DNA from: Constrictibacter sp. MBR-5
GTDB lineage: Bacteria > Pseudomonadota > Alphaproteobacteria > JAJUGE01
Length of the DNA stretch: 64,000 nucleotides
Direction of reading: 5' to 3'
NCBI RefSeq assembly: GCF_040549485.1
Contig: NZ_JBEPTK010000005.1
Span: 248,001-312,000, forward strand
The position numbers and the translations under genes were made by a program. This document shows, one piece after another, positions 51,311 through 64,000 of the stretch (the stretch's first letter is position 1; the number at the start of each line of letters is the position of its first letter). Under the pieces are notes generated by a model. That model saw only the letters and a program-made list of their open reading frames with translations. It was not told the origin of the DNA and searched no databases.

Positions 51311-52450
51311 CTACTCGCGCAGGTCGTCCCACAATTCCTTGACCTTTGCGAAGAACCCCTCCGACTCGGGACTGTTCCCGTTGCCGCTGCCGACCGCATC
51401 GAACTCGCGGAGAAGTTCCTGCTGCTTCTTCGTCAGGTTGCGGGGCGTCTCGACGATCGCCTCGACATACATGTCCCCGACGGAGCGGCTGTTCAGAATA
51501 GGCATGCCCTTGCCGCGCAGGCGGAACTGCTGACCGGTCTGCGTCCCGGGCGAGATGGAGACCTTGGCGCGCGATCCCTCGAGTGTCGGCACCTCGATCG
51601 AGCCGCCCAGTGCGGCGGTGACCATGGGGATCGGCACGCGGCAGTAGATGTTGGCGCCGTCGCGCTGGAACACCCGGTGCGCCGCGATGGTCAGGAAGAT
51701 GTAGAGGTCGCCCGGCGGACCGCCGCGCAAGCCGGCCTCGCCCTCGCCGGACAGGCGGATGCGCGTGCCGTCCTCGACGCCTGCCGGGATGTTGACCTGC
51801 AGGGTCTTTTCGCGCCGCGCGCGGCCGGTGCCGCTGCAGACGCTGCAGGGATTCTGGATGATCTGGCCGGTACCGTGGCAGGTGGAGCAGGTGCGCTCGA
51901 TCGTGAAGAAGCCCTGCTGGGCGCGCACCCGGCCCTGGCCGTTGCAGGTCGGGCAGGTGACGGGGGCGGCACCGCCTTCGGCACCGCTGCCGTCGCACGC
52001 GTCGCAGCTGACCGAGGTCGGGACCTTGATGGTCGCCTGCCGGCCCTTGAACGTGTCCTCCAGCGTGATCGTCATGTTGTAGCGCAGGTCGGCGCCACGC
52101 TGGACGCCCTGAGCCCGACGCCCGCCACGCATCTCGCCGAACATCTCGTCGAAGATGTCGGCGAAGCTGGAGCCGAAACCGAAGTCGAAGCCGCCGCGCG
52201 GTCCGCCGCCGCCGGAGGCGGCCTGCGCGAAGGCCTCGGGTCCCATGCGGTCGTATAGCGCCCGCTTCTCGGGATCCTTCAGGACCTCGTAGGCTTCGCT
52301 GATGTCCTTGAAGGTCTGCTCCGCCTTCTCGTCGCCCGGATTGCGGTCCGGGTGCCACTTCATCGCGAGCTTGCGGTAGCTCTTCTTGAGCGTCTCGGCG
52401 TCAGCGCTCCGCGGTACGCCGAGAATCTCGTAATAGTCACGCTTCGCCAT
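51311..52450 (-). CDS. dnaJ: Chaperone DnaJ
   Basis: Hsp40 co-chaperone that stimulates DnaK ATPase, 379 residues. J domain with HPD in MKWHPDRNP, a Gly/Phe-rich region (about 75-95), four zinc CxxCxGxG repeats ([32 protein letters not shown]) and two C-terminal beta domains. ATG 52450 matches the family start [12 protein letters not shown]. It is cotranscribed after dnaK with a large hairpin in the 118-base gap. Confidence 0.97.
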   Translation of the reverse strand: MAKRDYYEILGVPRSADAETLKKSYRKLAMKWHPDRNPGDEKAEQTFKDISEAYEVLKDPEKRALYDRMGPEAFAQAASGGGGPRGGFDFGFGSSFADIFDEMFGEMRGGRRAQGVQRGADLRYNMTITLEDTFKGRQATIKVPTSVSCDACDGSGAEGGAAPVTCPTCNGQGRVRAQQGFFTIERTCSTCHGTGQIIQNPCSVCSGTGRARREKTLQVNIPAGVEDGTRIRLSGEGEAGLRGGPPGDLYIFLTIAAHRVFQRDGANIYCRVPIPMVTAALGGSIEVPTLEGSRAKVSISPGTQTGQQFRLRGKGMPILNSRSVGDMYVEAIVETPRNLTKKQQELLREFDAVGSGNGNSPESEGFFAKVKELWDDLRE

Positions 52451-52487
52451 GCGCCGTGTCACCAAGCTGTCTCGACCCGCTCGCAAC

Positions 52488-52521
52488 GACCCCGGCTGGC
52501 GCTGGAGCGCCGGCCGGGGTC
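52488..52521 (-). other. Large hairpin in the dnaK-dnaJ gap
   Basis: A 15-base stem (52488-52502 with 52507-52521) with a single G-T wobble and a 4-base loop. It lies about 47 bases past the dnaK stop and 37 bases before dnaJ. There is no T-tract after it on the minus strand. It probably reduces dnaJ relative to dnaK by attenuation or by mRNA processing and 3'-end protection. Confidence 0.7.
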
Positions 52522-52568
52522 AAAGCGGGCTAGGATGACCCCGAGGGGTCGGTCGACATGCGCGCCGC

Positions 52569-54506
<1,938 letters not shown>

Positions 54507-54608
54507 TCTCGACTACCTCATTTCTAGAAGCAGGTTTGCGGAGCCCTGAACAGGCGCTGCCGAAAACCCCTGTTGGCGATTGGGCAACGGCCCTGAGCGA
54601 TGCCGGGT

Positions 54609-54636
54609 ATATATGCACGCTCCCAAAGCGTACAAG
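54609..54636 (-). promoter_or_regulatory. RpoH heat-shock promoter of dnaK
   Basis: On the minus strand: CTTG (54636-54633), exactly 17 bases, then CATATAT (54615-54609). The alphaproteobacterial RpoH consensus is CTTG-N17/18-CYTATNT; only the second base of the -10 differs. Initiation would be near 54602, giving a leader of about 95 bases. The spacer contains the near-palindrome GTACGCT-TTGGG-AGCGTGC (one mismatch). Confidence 0.75.
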
Positions 54637-54723
54637 GCGGGGGCCGGGGTGGTACCGGGGGCCGGATCGGCCCGATGCCGCCTCGCGAACGCTGCAACGC
54701 GACAGGCAGGCTGAGTAAGCGTG

Positions 54724-54879
54724 ATGCACGGAACCGGCGCCGCACTGAATCTCGCCATCGGTATCGCGGTGGGGGCAGGGATCGGATTGGCGCTCGGCGA
54801 TGTCGGGCTCGGCATCGGCCTCGGCATCGCGATCGGTATCGCGATGAACATCGCCGCCAAGGGAGGCGGAGGCAGATGA
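54724..54879 (+). CDS. Tiny glycine-zipper membrane protein (51 aa)
   Basis: A 51-residue ORF, ATG 54724 to TGA 54879, in the gap between dnaK and pirin. It is almost wholly Gly, Ala, Ile and Leu, with GxxxG-type spacing (AIGIAVGAGIGLALGD, GLGIGLGIAIGIAMN) and a basic/Gly tail (AKGGGGR). This is a glycine-zipper pattern and suggests one or two packed membrane helices. GTG 54721 is an alternative start; the Shine-Dalgarno is modest (AGG runs). It points away from the dnaK promoter. It could be a chance low-complexity frame, but the length of the repeat and its clean start and stop favour a gene. Confidence 0.6.
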   Translation: MHGTGAALNLAIGIAVGAGIGLALGDVGLGIGLGIAIGIAMNIAAKGGGGR

Positions 54880-54910
54880 TCTGCCCCCGCCTCCTCAGAG
54901 CGACCGTCGC

Positions 54911-55612
54911 CTAGGCCGCCAGATCGAAGAGCAGGATCTCGGCGTCGGCGCTCGCCTCGATCCGAAGGTCGCGCTCCTCCGAGACCGCCGCCGCGTCGCC
55001 CTGCGCCAGTTCGGTCCCCTGCACCGTCACGCTGCCCCGCGCCACCTGCACCCAGGCGTGGCGGCCCTCGGCGATGGCATGCGTCACGCTGTCGCCCGCT
55101 GCCAGGCGTCCGATGTGAAGTTCGGCGTCCTGGTGGATCGTCACCGCACCATCGCGGCCGTCGCGAGCGGCGACGAGGCGCAGCCGGCCGCTCAGCTCTT
55201 CGGGCGCGAACCGCTTCTCCTCGTAGCCGGGGGTAAGGCCGGCGCGCTCCGGCAGGATCCAGATCTGCAGCAGGTGCACCGGCTCATCCTTCGAGGCGTT
55301 GAACTCGCTGTGCAGGATCCCGGTCCCGGCCGTCATGCGCTGCACGTCGCCGGGTCCGATCACGGAGCCGTTGCCCAGGCTGTCGCGGTGGGCGAGGGCG
55401 CCCTCCAGCACCCAGGTCACGATCTCCATGTCGCGGTGCGGGTGGGTGTCGAAGCCCGCTCCCGGCGCCACCCAGTCCTCGTTGATCACGCGCAGGTCGC
55501 TGAATCCCATGTGCGCGGGGTCGCGGTAATGGCCGAAGGAGAAGCTGTGGCGGCTGTCCAGCCAGCCGAAATTGGCCTTGCCCCGTTCCTCGCTGCGTCG
55601 AATCCTGATCAT
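54911..55612 (-). CDS. Pirin-family protein (YhhW-like)
   Basis: Bicupin iron-binding protein, 233 residues. Metal ligands are in FDTHPHRDMEIVTWVLEG and GTGILHSEFN; the N-terminus SEERGKANFGWLDSRHSFSF is the pirin signature. E. coli YhhW has quercetin dioxygenase activity in vitro, but the physiological role is unclear. The conserved start is ATG 55612. It lies 114 bases after ligA on the same strand. Confidence 0.92.
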   Translation of the reverse strand: MIRIRRSEERGKANFGWLDSRHSFSFGHYRDPAHMGFSDLRVINEDWVAPGAGFDTHPHRDMEIVTWVLEGALAHRDSLGNGSVIGPGDVQRMTAGTGILHSEFNASKDEPVHLLQIWILPERAGLTPGYEEKRFAPEELSGRLRLVAARDGRDGAVTIHQDAELHIGRLAAGDSVTHAIAEGRHAWVQVARGSVTVQGTELAQGDAAAVSEERDLRIEASADAEILLFDLAA

Positions 55613-55726
55613 CGTCGTCTCCTGATGCTCGGTTGCTCCAGAAGATGGTCAGGCCCGGATCGTCAACAATCGACCCTGCGGGAAGCAGATCCGTTCCAGA
55701 TCGGAAGCAATCGGGCGGTCAGCGCC

Positions 55727-59531
<3,805 letters not shown>

Positions 59532-59538
59532 GCTCCGA

Positions 59539-60369
59539 TCAGAAGACGCTGTTCCAGGCGCGGCCCAGCAGGCCGGGCTGTTCGGACGGTGGCCGTACGT
59601 CCTTGCCTTCCAGCAGCGCGTAGCTGTCCATGTACCACTCGCTGCCAGGATAGTTGTGCCCCAGCACGGCCGCCACGCGATAGGCCTGATCCTTCAGGCC
59701 GAGCGCCAGGTAGGCCTCGGTCATCCGGTGCAGCGCCTCCGGCACGTGGGTCGTCGTCTGATACTGCTCCACGACCTTCTTGAACCGGTTGATCGCCGCC
59801 AGCCAATGCCCGCGCTTCAGATAGAAGCGGCCGATCTCCATCTCCTTGCCGGCGAGATGGTCGCGCGTCAGGTCCAGCTTCAGCTTCGCGTCGCGCGCAT
59901 AGTCCGTGTTCGGGAAGCGGCGAATCACCTCGTCGAGGGCGTTGAGCGCCAGTTCGGTCGAGCGCTGGTCGCGGCCCACGTCGGTGATCTGCTTGTAGTA
60001 GGTCAGCGCCTTCAGATAGTAGGCGAAGGCGATGTCCGGGCTGCCGGGATGGAGCTGGATGAAGCGGTCGAGCGCCACGATCGCGTCGTCGAAGGAATCG
60101 TTCTCATAGTGCGCATGCGCCGCCATGAGCTGAGCCTTCGTCGCCCAGACCGAATAGGGATGCTGCCGCTCCACCTCGTCGAACAGGCGCGCTGCCGTGG
60201 CGTAGTTGCTCTGGTCGAGCGCATCCATTCCCTCGTTGTAGAGCTCCTCGACCGGGCGCTCCACATACTTCGGCTCGTTGCTGGTGCTGCCGCACCCGGC
60301 GATCAGGAGCGAGACGGCGACAGCCGCGGCGAGACGGACGACGCGACGGGTGGGCTGGGACGGGTGCAT
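59539..60369 (-). CDS. bamD: Outer-membrane assembly lipoprotein BamD (ComL)
   Basis: Lipoprotein of the BAM complex that inserts outer-membrane beta-barrels, 276 residues. The signal peptide ends in the lipobox LLIAGC with Cys26 to be lipidated. TPR-like repeats follow (PVEELYNEGMDALDQSNYATAARLFDEVERQHPYS shown in part, AHYENDSFDDAIVALDRFIQLHPG in part). ATG 60369 gives a normal signal peptide; the frame to 60495 adds a non-signal stretch. In many relatives lpxC precedes it; here a P450 gene does. Confidence 0.95.
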   Translation of the reverse strand: MHPSQPTRRVVRLAAAVAVSLLIAGCGSTSNEPKYVERPVEELYNEGMDALDQSNYATAARLFDEVERQHPYSVWATKAQLMAAHAHYENDSFDDAIVALDRFIQLHPGSPDIAFAYYLKALTYYKQITDVGRDQRSTELALNALDEVIRRFPNTDYARDAKLKLDLTRDHLAGKEMEIGRFYLKRGHWLAAINRFKKVVEQYQTTTHVPEALHRMTEAYLALGLKDQAYRVAAVLGHNYPGSEWYMDSYALLEGKDVRPPSEQPGLLGRAWNSVF

Positions 60370-60547
60370 GAGTCTGAACGTCTCTCCGACTGCGAAGCGG
60401 CGGCCGCGCCGTTCCGATAGGCGTGGCTCGAACGGGCCCCACCACCGCCCGTCGTCACCGGGCTGCTGTATAGCATGGAGCTTCCGCGGCACCAAAGATG
60501 GGCAGCGCGTGGGCCCGCGTCCATCGTCCGCTCAAGTATCGCGCTCC

Positions 60548-61789
60548 TTATCTTCCGGCCCGAACGATCAGGCCGCTCGCCGGGCGGGCCGGCATCCGCG
60601 CGAGGTCGATGTGCAGATCCTGCTCCGGCACGGCGTAGCTCGTCTCGGTGCAGAGGAGGCGCACCGTCCGCTCCAGGACGGCGTTCGTCACCCATTCCCC
60701 GGCACAGCGATGGCCGGCGAAATGGTCGCCGCCACCTTGCGGGACGAGTGCGTTGGCGCGCGGCTGCACGCCGTCGAAACGCTCCGGCCGGAAGGTTTCC
60801 GGCTCGTCCCACAGGCGCGGGTCTCGATTGGTGCCGTAGAGGTCCAGAAGCGCCCACGTCCCTGGCTGCAGGGTTTCGCCACGCCACGTGACGGGCTCGC
60901 GTACGAGGCCGCCGACGAACGGGAAGAACGGGTAGAAGCGACGGGTCTCCAGGACGAAGGCGGCGACCTCGGCGTCCGTCCCGTGCGCCACCCGTTCCCT
61001 CTGCCGCGGATCGCGGTGCAGTGCGAGCGCCGCAAAGACGATGTAGCGGCCGATGGCCACGGTCGGGCGCAGGAGGTTCAACAGTTCGACCGCCGCCACG
61101 CGTTCCGGCAGCAGCGACCCGTCGTCGTCGCGATGCAGCGCGAAGGCCCGGAGCGGGCTGTCCTCGCGGGCGATGTCGGGCTCGGCCCGTACAGTGCGGA
61201 CGAGGGCTCGCGCCCACCGCTCCGTGCGGGCCCGCAGCAGCTGGGCGCGCCAGTTACGCGGCCCGACGGATCCGGCGCCGTCGATCATGGCGCTCAGCTC
61301 CCGCGTGAGGCGGCTGGCGCGGTTCGCGTCCAGCGGCACGCCCGCCCAGCGGCAGACTGCCCGGCAGAGGACCTGCTCGGCCTCGTCGAGCAGTACGACC
61401 GTTTCGCCGGCCTGCCACTGCCCCGTGCGTGCACGCCACGCGTCGGCCACCGCCGCGACGAGGCCCTCCGTGCTGGCCGGCGTCATCAGCGCCATGAACA
61501 TGCGCTTGCGACGGCGGTGGGCGGGGCCGTCGAGTCCCTGGACGCTGCCCTCGTCCTGAAGCAGCCACAAAGCCGACTTCGGCGTGGCGCCCCGGCGGGT
61601 CATCCGGTCGCCTTCGTAGAAGAGCGCGGCCGCCTCCTCGCCGATCATGCAGGTGACCGGTCGGAGCATCAGGCGCGTCCGCACCGTGTCGCTGCCGTAG
61701 CGGCGGCAGCGGTTGGAGATGAAGCGGTAGCCCTCCGACAGGAGCGCAGGCGTCGCATCGAAGGCGCGGTCGCGCGGAATTCCGTCCAT
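60548..61789 (-). CDS. CYP152-family cytochrome P450 (fatty-acid peroxygenase)
   Basis: A 413-residue haem enzyme that matches the P450-BSbeta/SPalpha group, which uses H2O2 directly to hydroxylate fatty acids. Marks: N-terminus IPRDRAFDATPALLSEGYRF, SVQGLDG with Gln84 at the position that is Gln in the peroxygenases and His in the decarboxylase OleT; LLRPTVAIGRY with the carboxylate-binding Arg241-Pro242; RRFYPFFPFVGGLVRE; LDLYGTNRDPRLWDEP; and haem ligand Cys362 in PQGGGDHFAGHRCAGEW. The usual I-helix acid-alcohol pair of P450s is absent, as in the family. AAGGG precedes ATG 61789. It lies 82 bases after a DmdC-like gene on the same strand. Confidence 0.93.
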   Translation of the reverse strand: MDGIPRDRAFDATPALLSEGYRFISNRCRRYGSDTVRTRLMLRPVTCMIGEEAAALFYEGDRMTRRGATPKSALWLLQDEGSVQGLDGPAHRRRKRMFMALMTPASTEGLVAAVADAWRARTGQWQAGETVVLLDEAEQVLCRAVCRWAGVPLDANRASRLTRELSAMIDGAGSVGPRNWRAQLLRARTERWARALVRTVRAEPDIAREDSPLRAFALHRDDDGSLLPERVAAVELLNLLRPTVAIGRYIVFAALALHRDPRQRERVAHGTDAEVAAFVLETRRFYPFFPFVGGLVREPVTWRGETLQPGTWALLDLYGTNRDPRLWDEPETFRPERFDGVQPRANALVPQGGGDHFAGHRCAGEWVTNAVLERTVRLLCTETSYAVPEQDLHIDLARMPARPASGLIVRAGR

Positions 61790-61871
61790 GAACCCTTCGG
61801 CGGCGCGCCGGCCGCCCGTCGCGGCCGGTCCATCCTCTCAATGGATGACCGCCGCTGCGGTTCCGCCGGAC

Positions 61872-63668
61872 TCAGATCTGGTCGTCCGCCAATGCCATCA
61901 CGGAGCGGCCGCCGCGTTCGATTGGGGCCAGCAGCGCGGTCCCCGTCGGCACGATGTGTTCCGCATAGAATCGTGCGGTCACCAGCTTCGCCTCCAGGAA
62001 TCCCGGATCGCCTTCGCCCGCTTCCATCTGGCGCAGCGCCGCCAGTGCGCCCTTCGCGAGCAGCCAGCCGCCGACGACGGTCCCGGTCAGGCGGAGATAG
62101 TAGGACGCCCCGGCTGCGGCGGCGGCCATGTCGTCGCGCGCGATCTCGATCAGGGCTTCCGTCGCGCGTTCGAGCGTGCCGATCGCGGTGTCGAGGGCCA
62201 GCCGTATCACCTCGATGTCGTCACCGCGTCCGGCGGCGAGGTCGGCATCGAGGCTCCGCATCTCCGCGATGAGGCTGCGCATCGCCTCGCCCCGGTCGCG
62301 CATCAGCTTGCGGCCGAACAGGTCGAGCGCCTGGATGCCGTTGGTGCCTTCGTAGATCGGCGCGATCCGTGCGTCGCGATAATGCTGTGCCGCACCCGTC
62401 TCCTCGATGAAGCCCATGCCGCCGTGGATCTGCACGCCGATCGAGGCGACCTCGACGCCGACATCGGTCGACCAAGCCTTGACCACCGGGATGAGAAGGT
62501 CGACCCGTGCCTGGATGGCGCGGCGGCGATCCGCGTCGGGGTCGCGGCGCGCACCGTCCAGCCCGGCGGCGGCGTAGTAGGCGAGGGCCCGCACCGCTTC
62601 CGTCTGCGCGCGCATCGTCATCAGCATGCGGCGAACGTCGGGATGGCGGATGATCGCGGCGGGGGCGTCGCCGCCCTTGCCCGAGGGGTCGCGCCCCTGG
62701 GTCCGCTCGTGCGCGTAGGCGCGCGCCTGCTGCAGCGCCCGCTCGGCGATCGCGACGCCCTGCAGGCCCACGCCCAGCCGCGCATTGTTCATCATCGTGA
62801 ACATGTACTCGATGCCGCGGCACTCTTCGCCGACCAGATAGCCGATTGCCCCGCCACCGTCGCCATAGGCCATGACGCAGGTTGGGCTCGCATGAATCCC
62901 GAGCTTGTGTTCGATCGACGCGACACGCAGGTCGTTGCGCTCGCCGGGCGAGCCGTCGGGCTTCGGCAGGTATTTCGGCACGATGAAGAGCGAGATGCCC
63001 TTCACGCCGGGCGGTGCGTCCGGCGTGCGCGCCAGCACCATGTGGACAATGTTGTCCGTCAGATCGTGCTCGCCGTAGGTGATGTAGATCTTCTGGCCGG
63101 TGATCCGGTAGTGGTCGCCCTCCCGGACGGCGCGCGTGCGCAGCGCGCCGACGTCCGAACCCGCCTGCGGCTCGGTCAAGTTCATGGTGCCGGTCCATTC
63201 GCCGGAGATCATCTTCGGCAGATAGGTCGCCTTCTGCGCGTCGGAACCGTGCGCCGTCAGCAGGTCGACGGCCCCCTGGGTGAGCAGCGGGCAGAGCGAG
63301 AAGGACAGATTGGCCGACGACCACATCTCGTTCAGCGCCGTCGAGACCAGCCAAGGCAGGCCCTGGCCGCCGAAGCCGGGCTCGAACGGAACGCCGTTCC
63401 AGCCGCCCGCGACATAGGCGTCATACGCTTCCTTGAACCCGCTCGGGGTGCGGACGACGCCGTTCTCCAGGCGCGCGCCGTCCTGGTCGCCCGAATGGTT
63501 GAGCGGACCGAGCACCTCGCCGGCCAGCTTGCCGGCCTCCGCAAGGGCCGCGTCCACGAGCTCCGGCGTCGCTTCCTCGCAGCCGGGCAGCGCGGCCACG
63601 GAATCCAGTCCCGCGATCTCGCGCAGCACGAAGCGCATCTCGTCGATGGGCGCGCGATAGTCGGACAT
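61872..63668 (-). CDS. Acyl-CoA dehydrogenase, DmdC-like (long form)
   Basis: FAD acyl-CoA dehydrogenase of the long (about 600-residue) class that includes DmdC (3-methylmercaptopropionyl-CoA dehydrogenase). It has an N-terminal extension, FAD/substrate segments TMNLTEPQAGSDVG and YITYGEHDLTDNIVH, the catalytic Glu in APIYEGTNGIQALDL, and a C-terminal helical extension (about 460-598). AGGAGA lies eight bases before ATG 63668. Many homologues act on other acyl-CoAs, so DMSP use is not implied. It may be cotranscribed with the P450. Confidence 0.9.
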   Translation of the reverse strand: MSDYRAPIDEMRFVLREIAGLDSVAALPGCEEATPELVDAALAEAGKLAGEVLGPLNHSGDQDGARLENGVVRTPSGFKEAYDAYVAGGWNGVPFEPGFGGQGLPWLVSTALNEMWSSANLSFSLCPLLTQGAVDLLTAHGSDAQKATYLPKMISGEWTGTMNLTEPQAGSDVGALRTRAVREGDHYRITGQKIYITYGEHDLTDNIVHMVLARTPDAPPGVKGISLFIVPKYLPKPDGSPGERNDLRVASIEHKLGIHASPTCVMAYGDGGGAIGYLVGEECRGIEYMFTMMNNARLGVGLQGVAIAERALQQARAYAHERTQGRDPSGKGGDAPAAIIRHPDVRRMLMTMRAQTEAVRALAYYAAAGLDGARRDPDADRRRAIQARVDLLIPVVKAWSTDVGVEVASIGVQIHGGMGFIEETGAAQHYRDARIAPIYEGTNGIQALDLFGRKLMRDRGEAMRSLIAEMRSLDADLAAGRGDDIEVIRLALDTAIGTLERATEALIEIARDDMAAAAAGASYYLRLTGTVVGGWLLAKGALAALRQMEAGEGDPGFLEAKLVTARFYAEHIVPTGTALLAPIERGGRSVMALADDQI

Positions 63669-63783
63669 GCCGTTCTTCTCCTGGCGAGCGTTTCCCCATC
63701 AAGTGCCGTGGCAGCCGCGCTTCGTCAACGTGATCACGCATGTGTGCGCTGGATCACACCCCTCGGCCCTTGGGCGGTGGATC
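63669..63783. promoter_or_regulatory. Divergent intergenic region with GATCA-type repeats
   Basis: The gap between the DmdC-like gene and the partial gene to its right contains GTGATCAC, a self-complementary octamer (63730-63737), then GATCACAC (63752-63759) 20 bases further on, and GGATCA (63779-63784). The first two share GATCAC at two-helical-turn spacing. These could be operator half-sites for a local regulator; no promoter hexamers are convincing. Confidence 0.3.
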
Positions 63784-64000
63784 ATGCTGGTGCAATATCT
63801 GTCGTTAATCATTGACAGATTTGCGTTCCCCGGGGGCGGGGTATTGGGGGAGGGGGTCACGAGCGGCACGTCTGCCGAGCTACCGCAGTGTATTGCGGAC
63901 GACAGGTTGCGGCGCCTGTACAACTATTGGGATGGGTTGCGCGGTGCGCGCATCTGCCCCTCCCGTCGGGAGGTGGACCCTCTCCAGCTTCAGTTCATTC
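63784..64000 (+). CDS. PAS-type (PAS_5-like) protein, 3' end missing
   Basis: An open frame runs off the right edge without a stop. The segment DDRLRRLYNYWDGLRGARICPSRREVDPLQLQF (shown in two parts: DDRLRRLYNYWDGLRG and ARICPSRREVDP) matches the start of the PAS_5 domain found in many small Rhodospirillales proteins, sometimes regulators. The start is uncertain: ATG 63784 gives about 33 residues before this domain that do not look conserved, and no strong Shine-Dalgarno is seen. It is divergent from the DmdC-like gene. Confidence 0.6.
   Translation, partial: MLVQYLSLIIDRFAFPGGGVLGEGVTSGTSAELPQCIADDRLRRLYNYWDGLRGARICPSRREVDPLQLQFI

Noticed and set aside
63812-63841. TTGACA at 63812-63817 as a promoter
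   Set aside because: No acceptable -10 at 16-18 bases; the next candidate (GTATTG at 63841) is about 24 bases away.

Overview
The window reads as a chromosomal segment of a high-GC alphaproteobacterium, most like the Rhodospirillales. The evidence is the contiguous fourteen-gene nuoA-N operon followed by birA-coaX-rnj, the clpX-lon-hupB order, glnK-amtB, bamD-recN-ligA, dnaK-dnaJ behind an alphaproteobacterial RpoH-type promoter, and an RNase J in a Gram-negative setting (signal peptides, LolA, BamD lipobox). The assignment is from gene content and order only. I see no integrase, transposase, phage gene, rRNA or CRISPR array. No gene-free stretch exceeds 300 bases.

Layout. 1-4389: protein quality control (3' part of clpX, lon), HU and tRNA-Val. 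4421-7395: a small zinc-ribbon protein, an SDR lacking the usual catalytic Tyr, and an AtuA-type two-gene unit. 7532-25232: tRNA-Asp, then complex I, biotin ligase, pantothenate kinase III and RNase J, mostly joined by overlapping stop/start codons. 25229-33000 (minus strand): a GH144-like glycosidase, an alpha/beta hydrolase coupled to a PuuD-type glutamine amidotransferase, lolA, ftsK and a dapC-like aminotransferase. 33147-34875: amtB-glnK nitrogen module. 35135-40223: UbiH-type hydroxylase, a chemoreceptor, a YdjM-type membrane protein and a secreted SH3b protein. 40249-43832: tkt-gap plus an unknown gene. 44018-46878: msrA and two Opp/Dpp-type ATPases without permeases. 47013-51185: isovaleryl-CoA dehydrogenase, an orphan LuxO-like sigma-54 regulator, and two convergent secreted proteins (CsbD/YjbJ-like and peptidoglycan-binding). 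51311-54879: dnaJ, dnaK and a tiny glycine-zipper ORF. 54911-64000: pirin, ligA, recN, bamD, a CYP152 peroxygenase P450, a DmdC-like acyl-CoA dehydrogenase, and the 5' end of a PAS-type gene that runs off the window.

The region is mainly housekeeping and I did not find a clear-cut new multi-gene system. The most unusual items are the CYP152 peroxygenase beside a DmdC-like dehydrogenase, the secreted CsbD-domain protein facing a secreted peptidoglycan-binding protein next to an orphan sigma-54 regulator, the SDR with Val in place of Tyr, the 51-residue glycine-zipper ORF behind dnaK, two RpoH-type promoters (lon and dnaK), and a recurring pattern of strong GC hairpins without U-tracts between cotranscribed genes.
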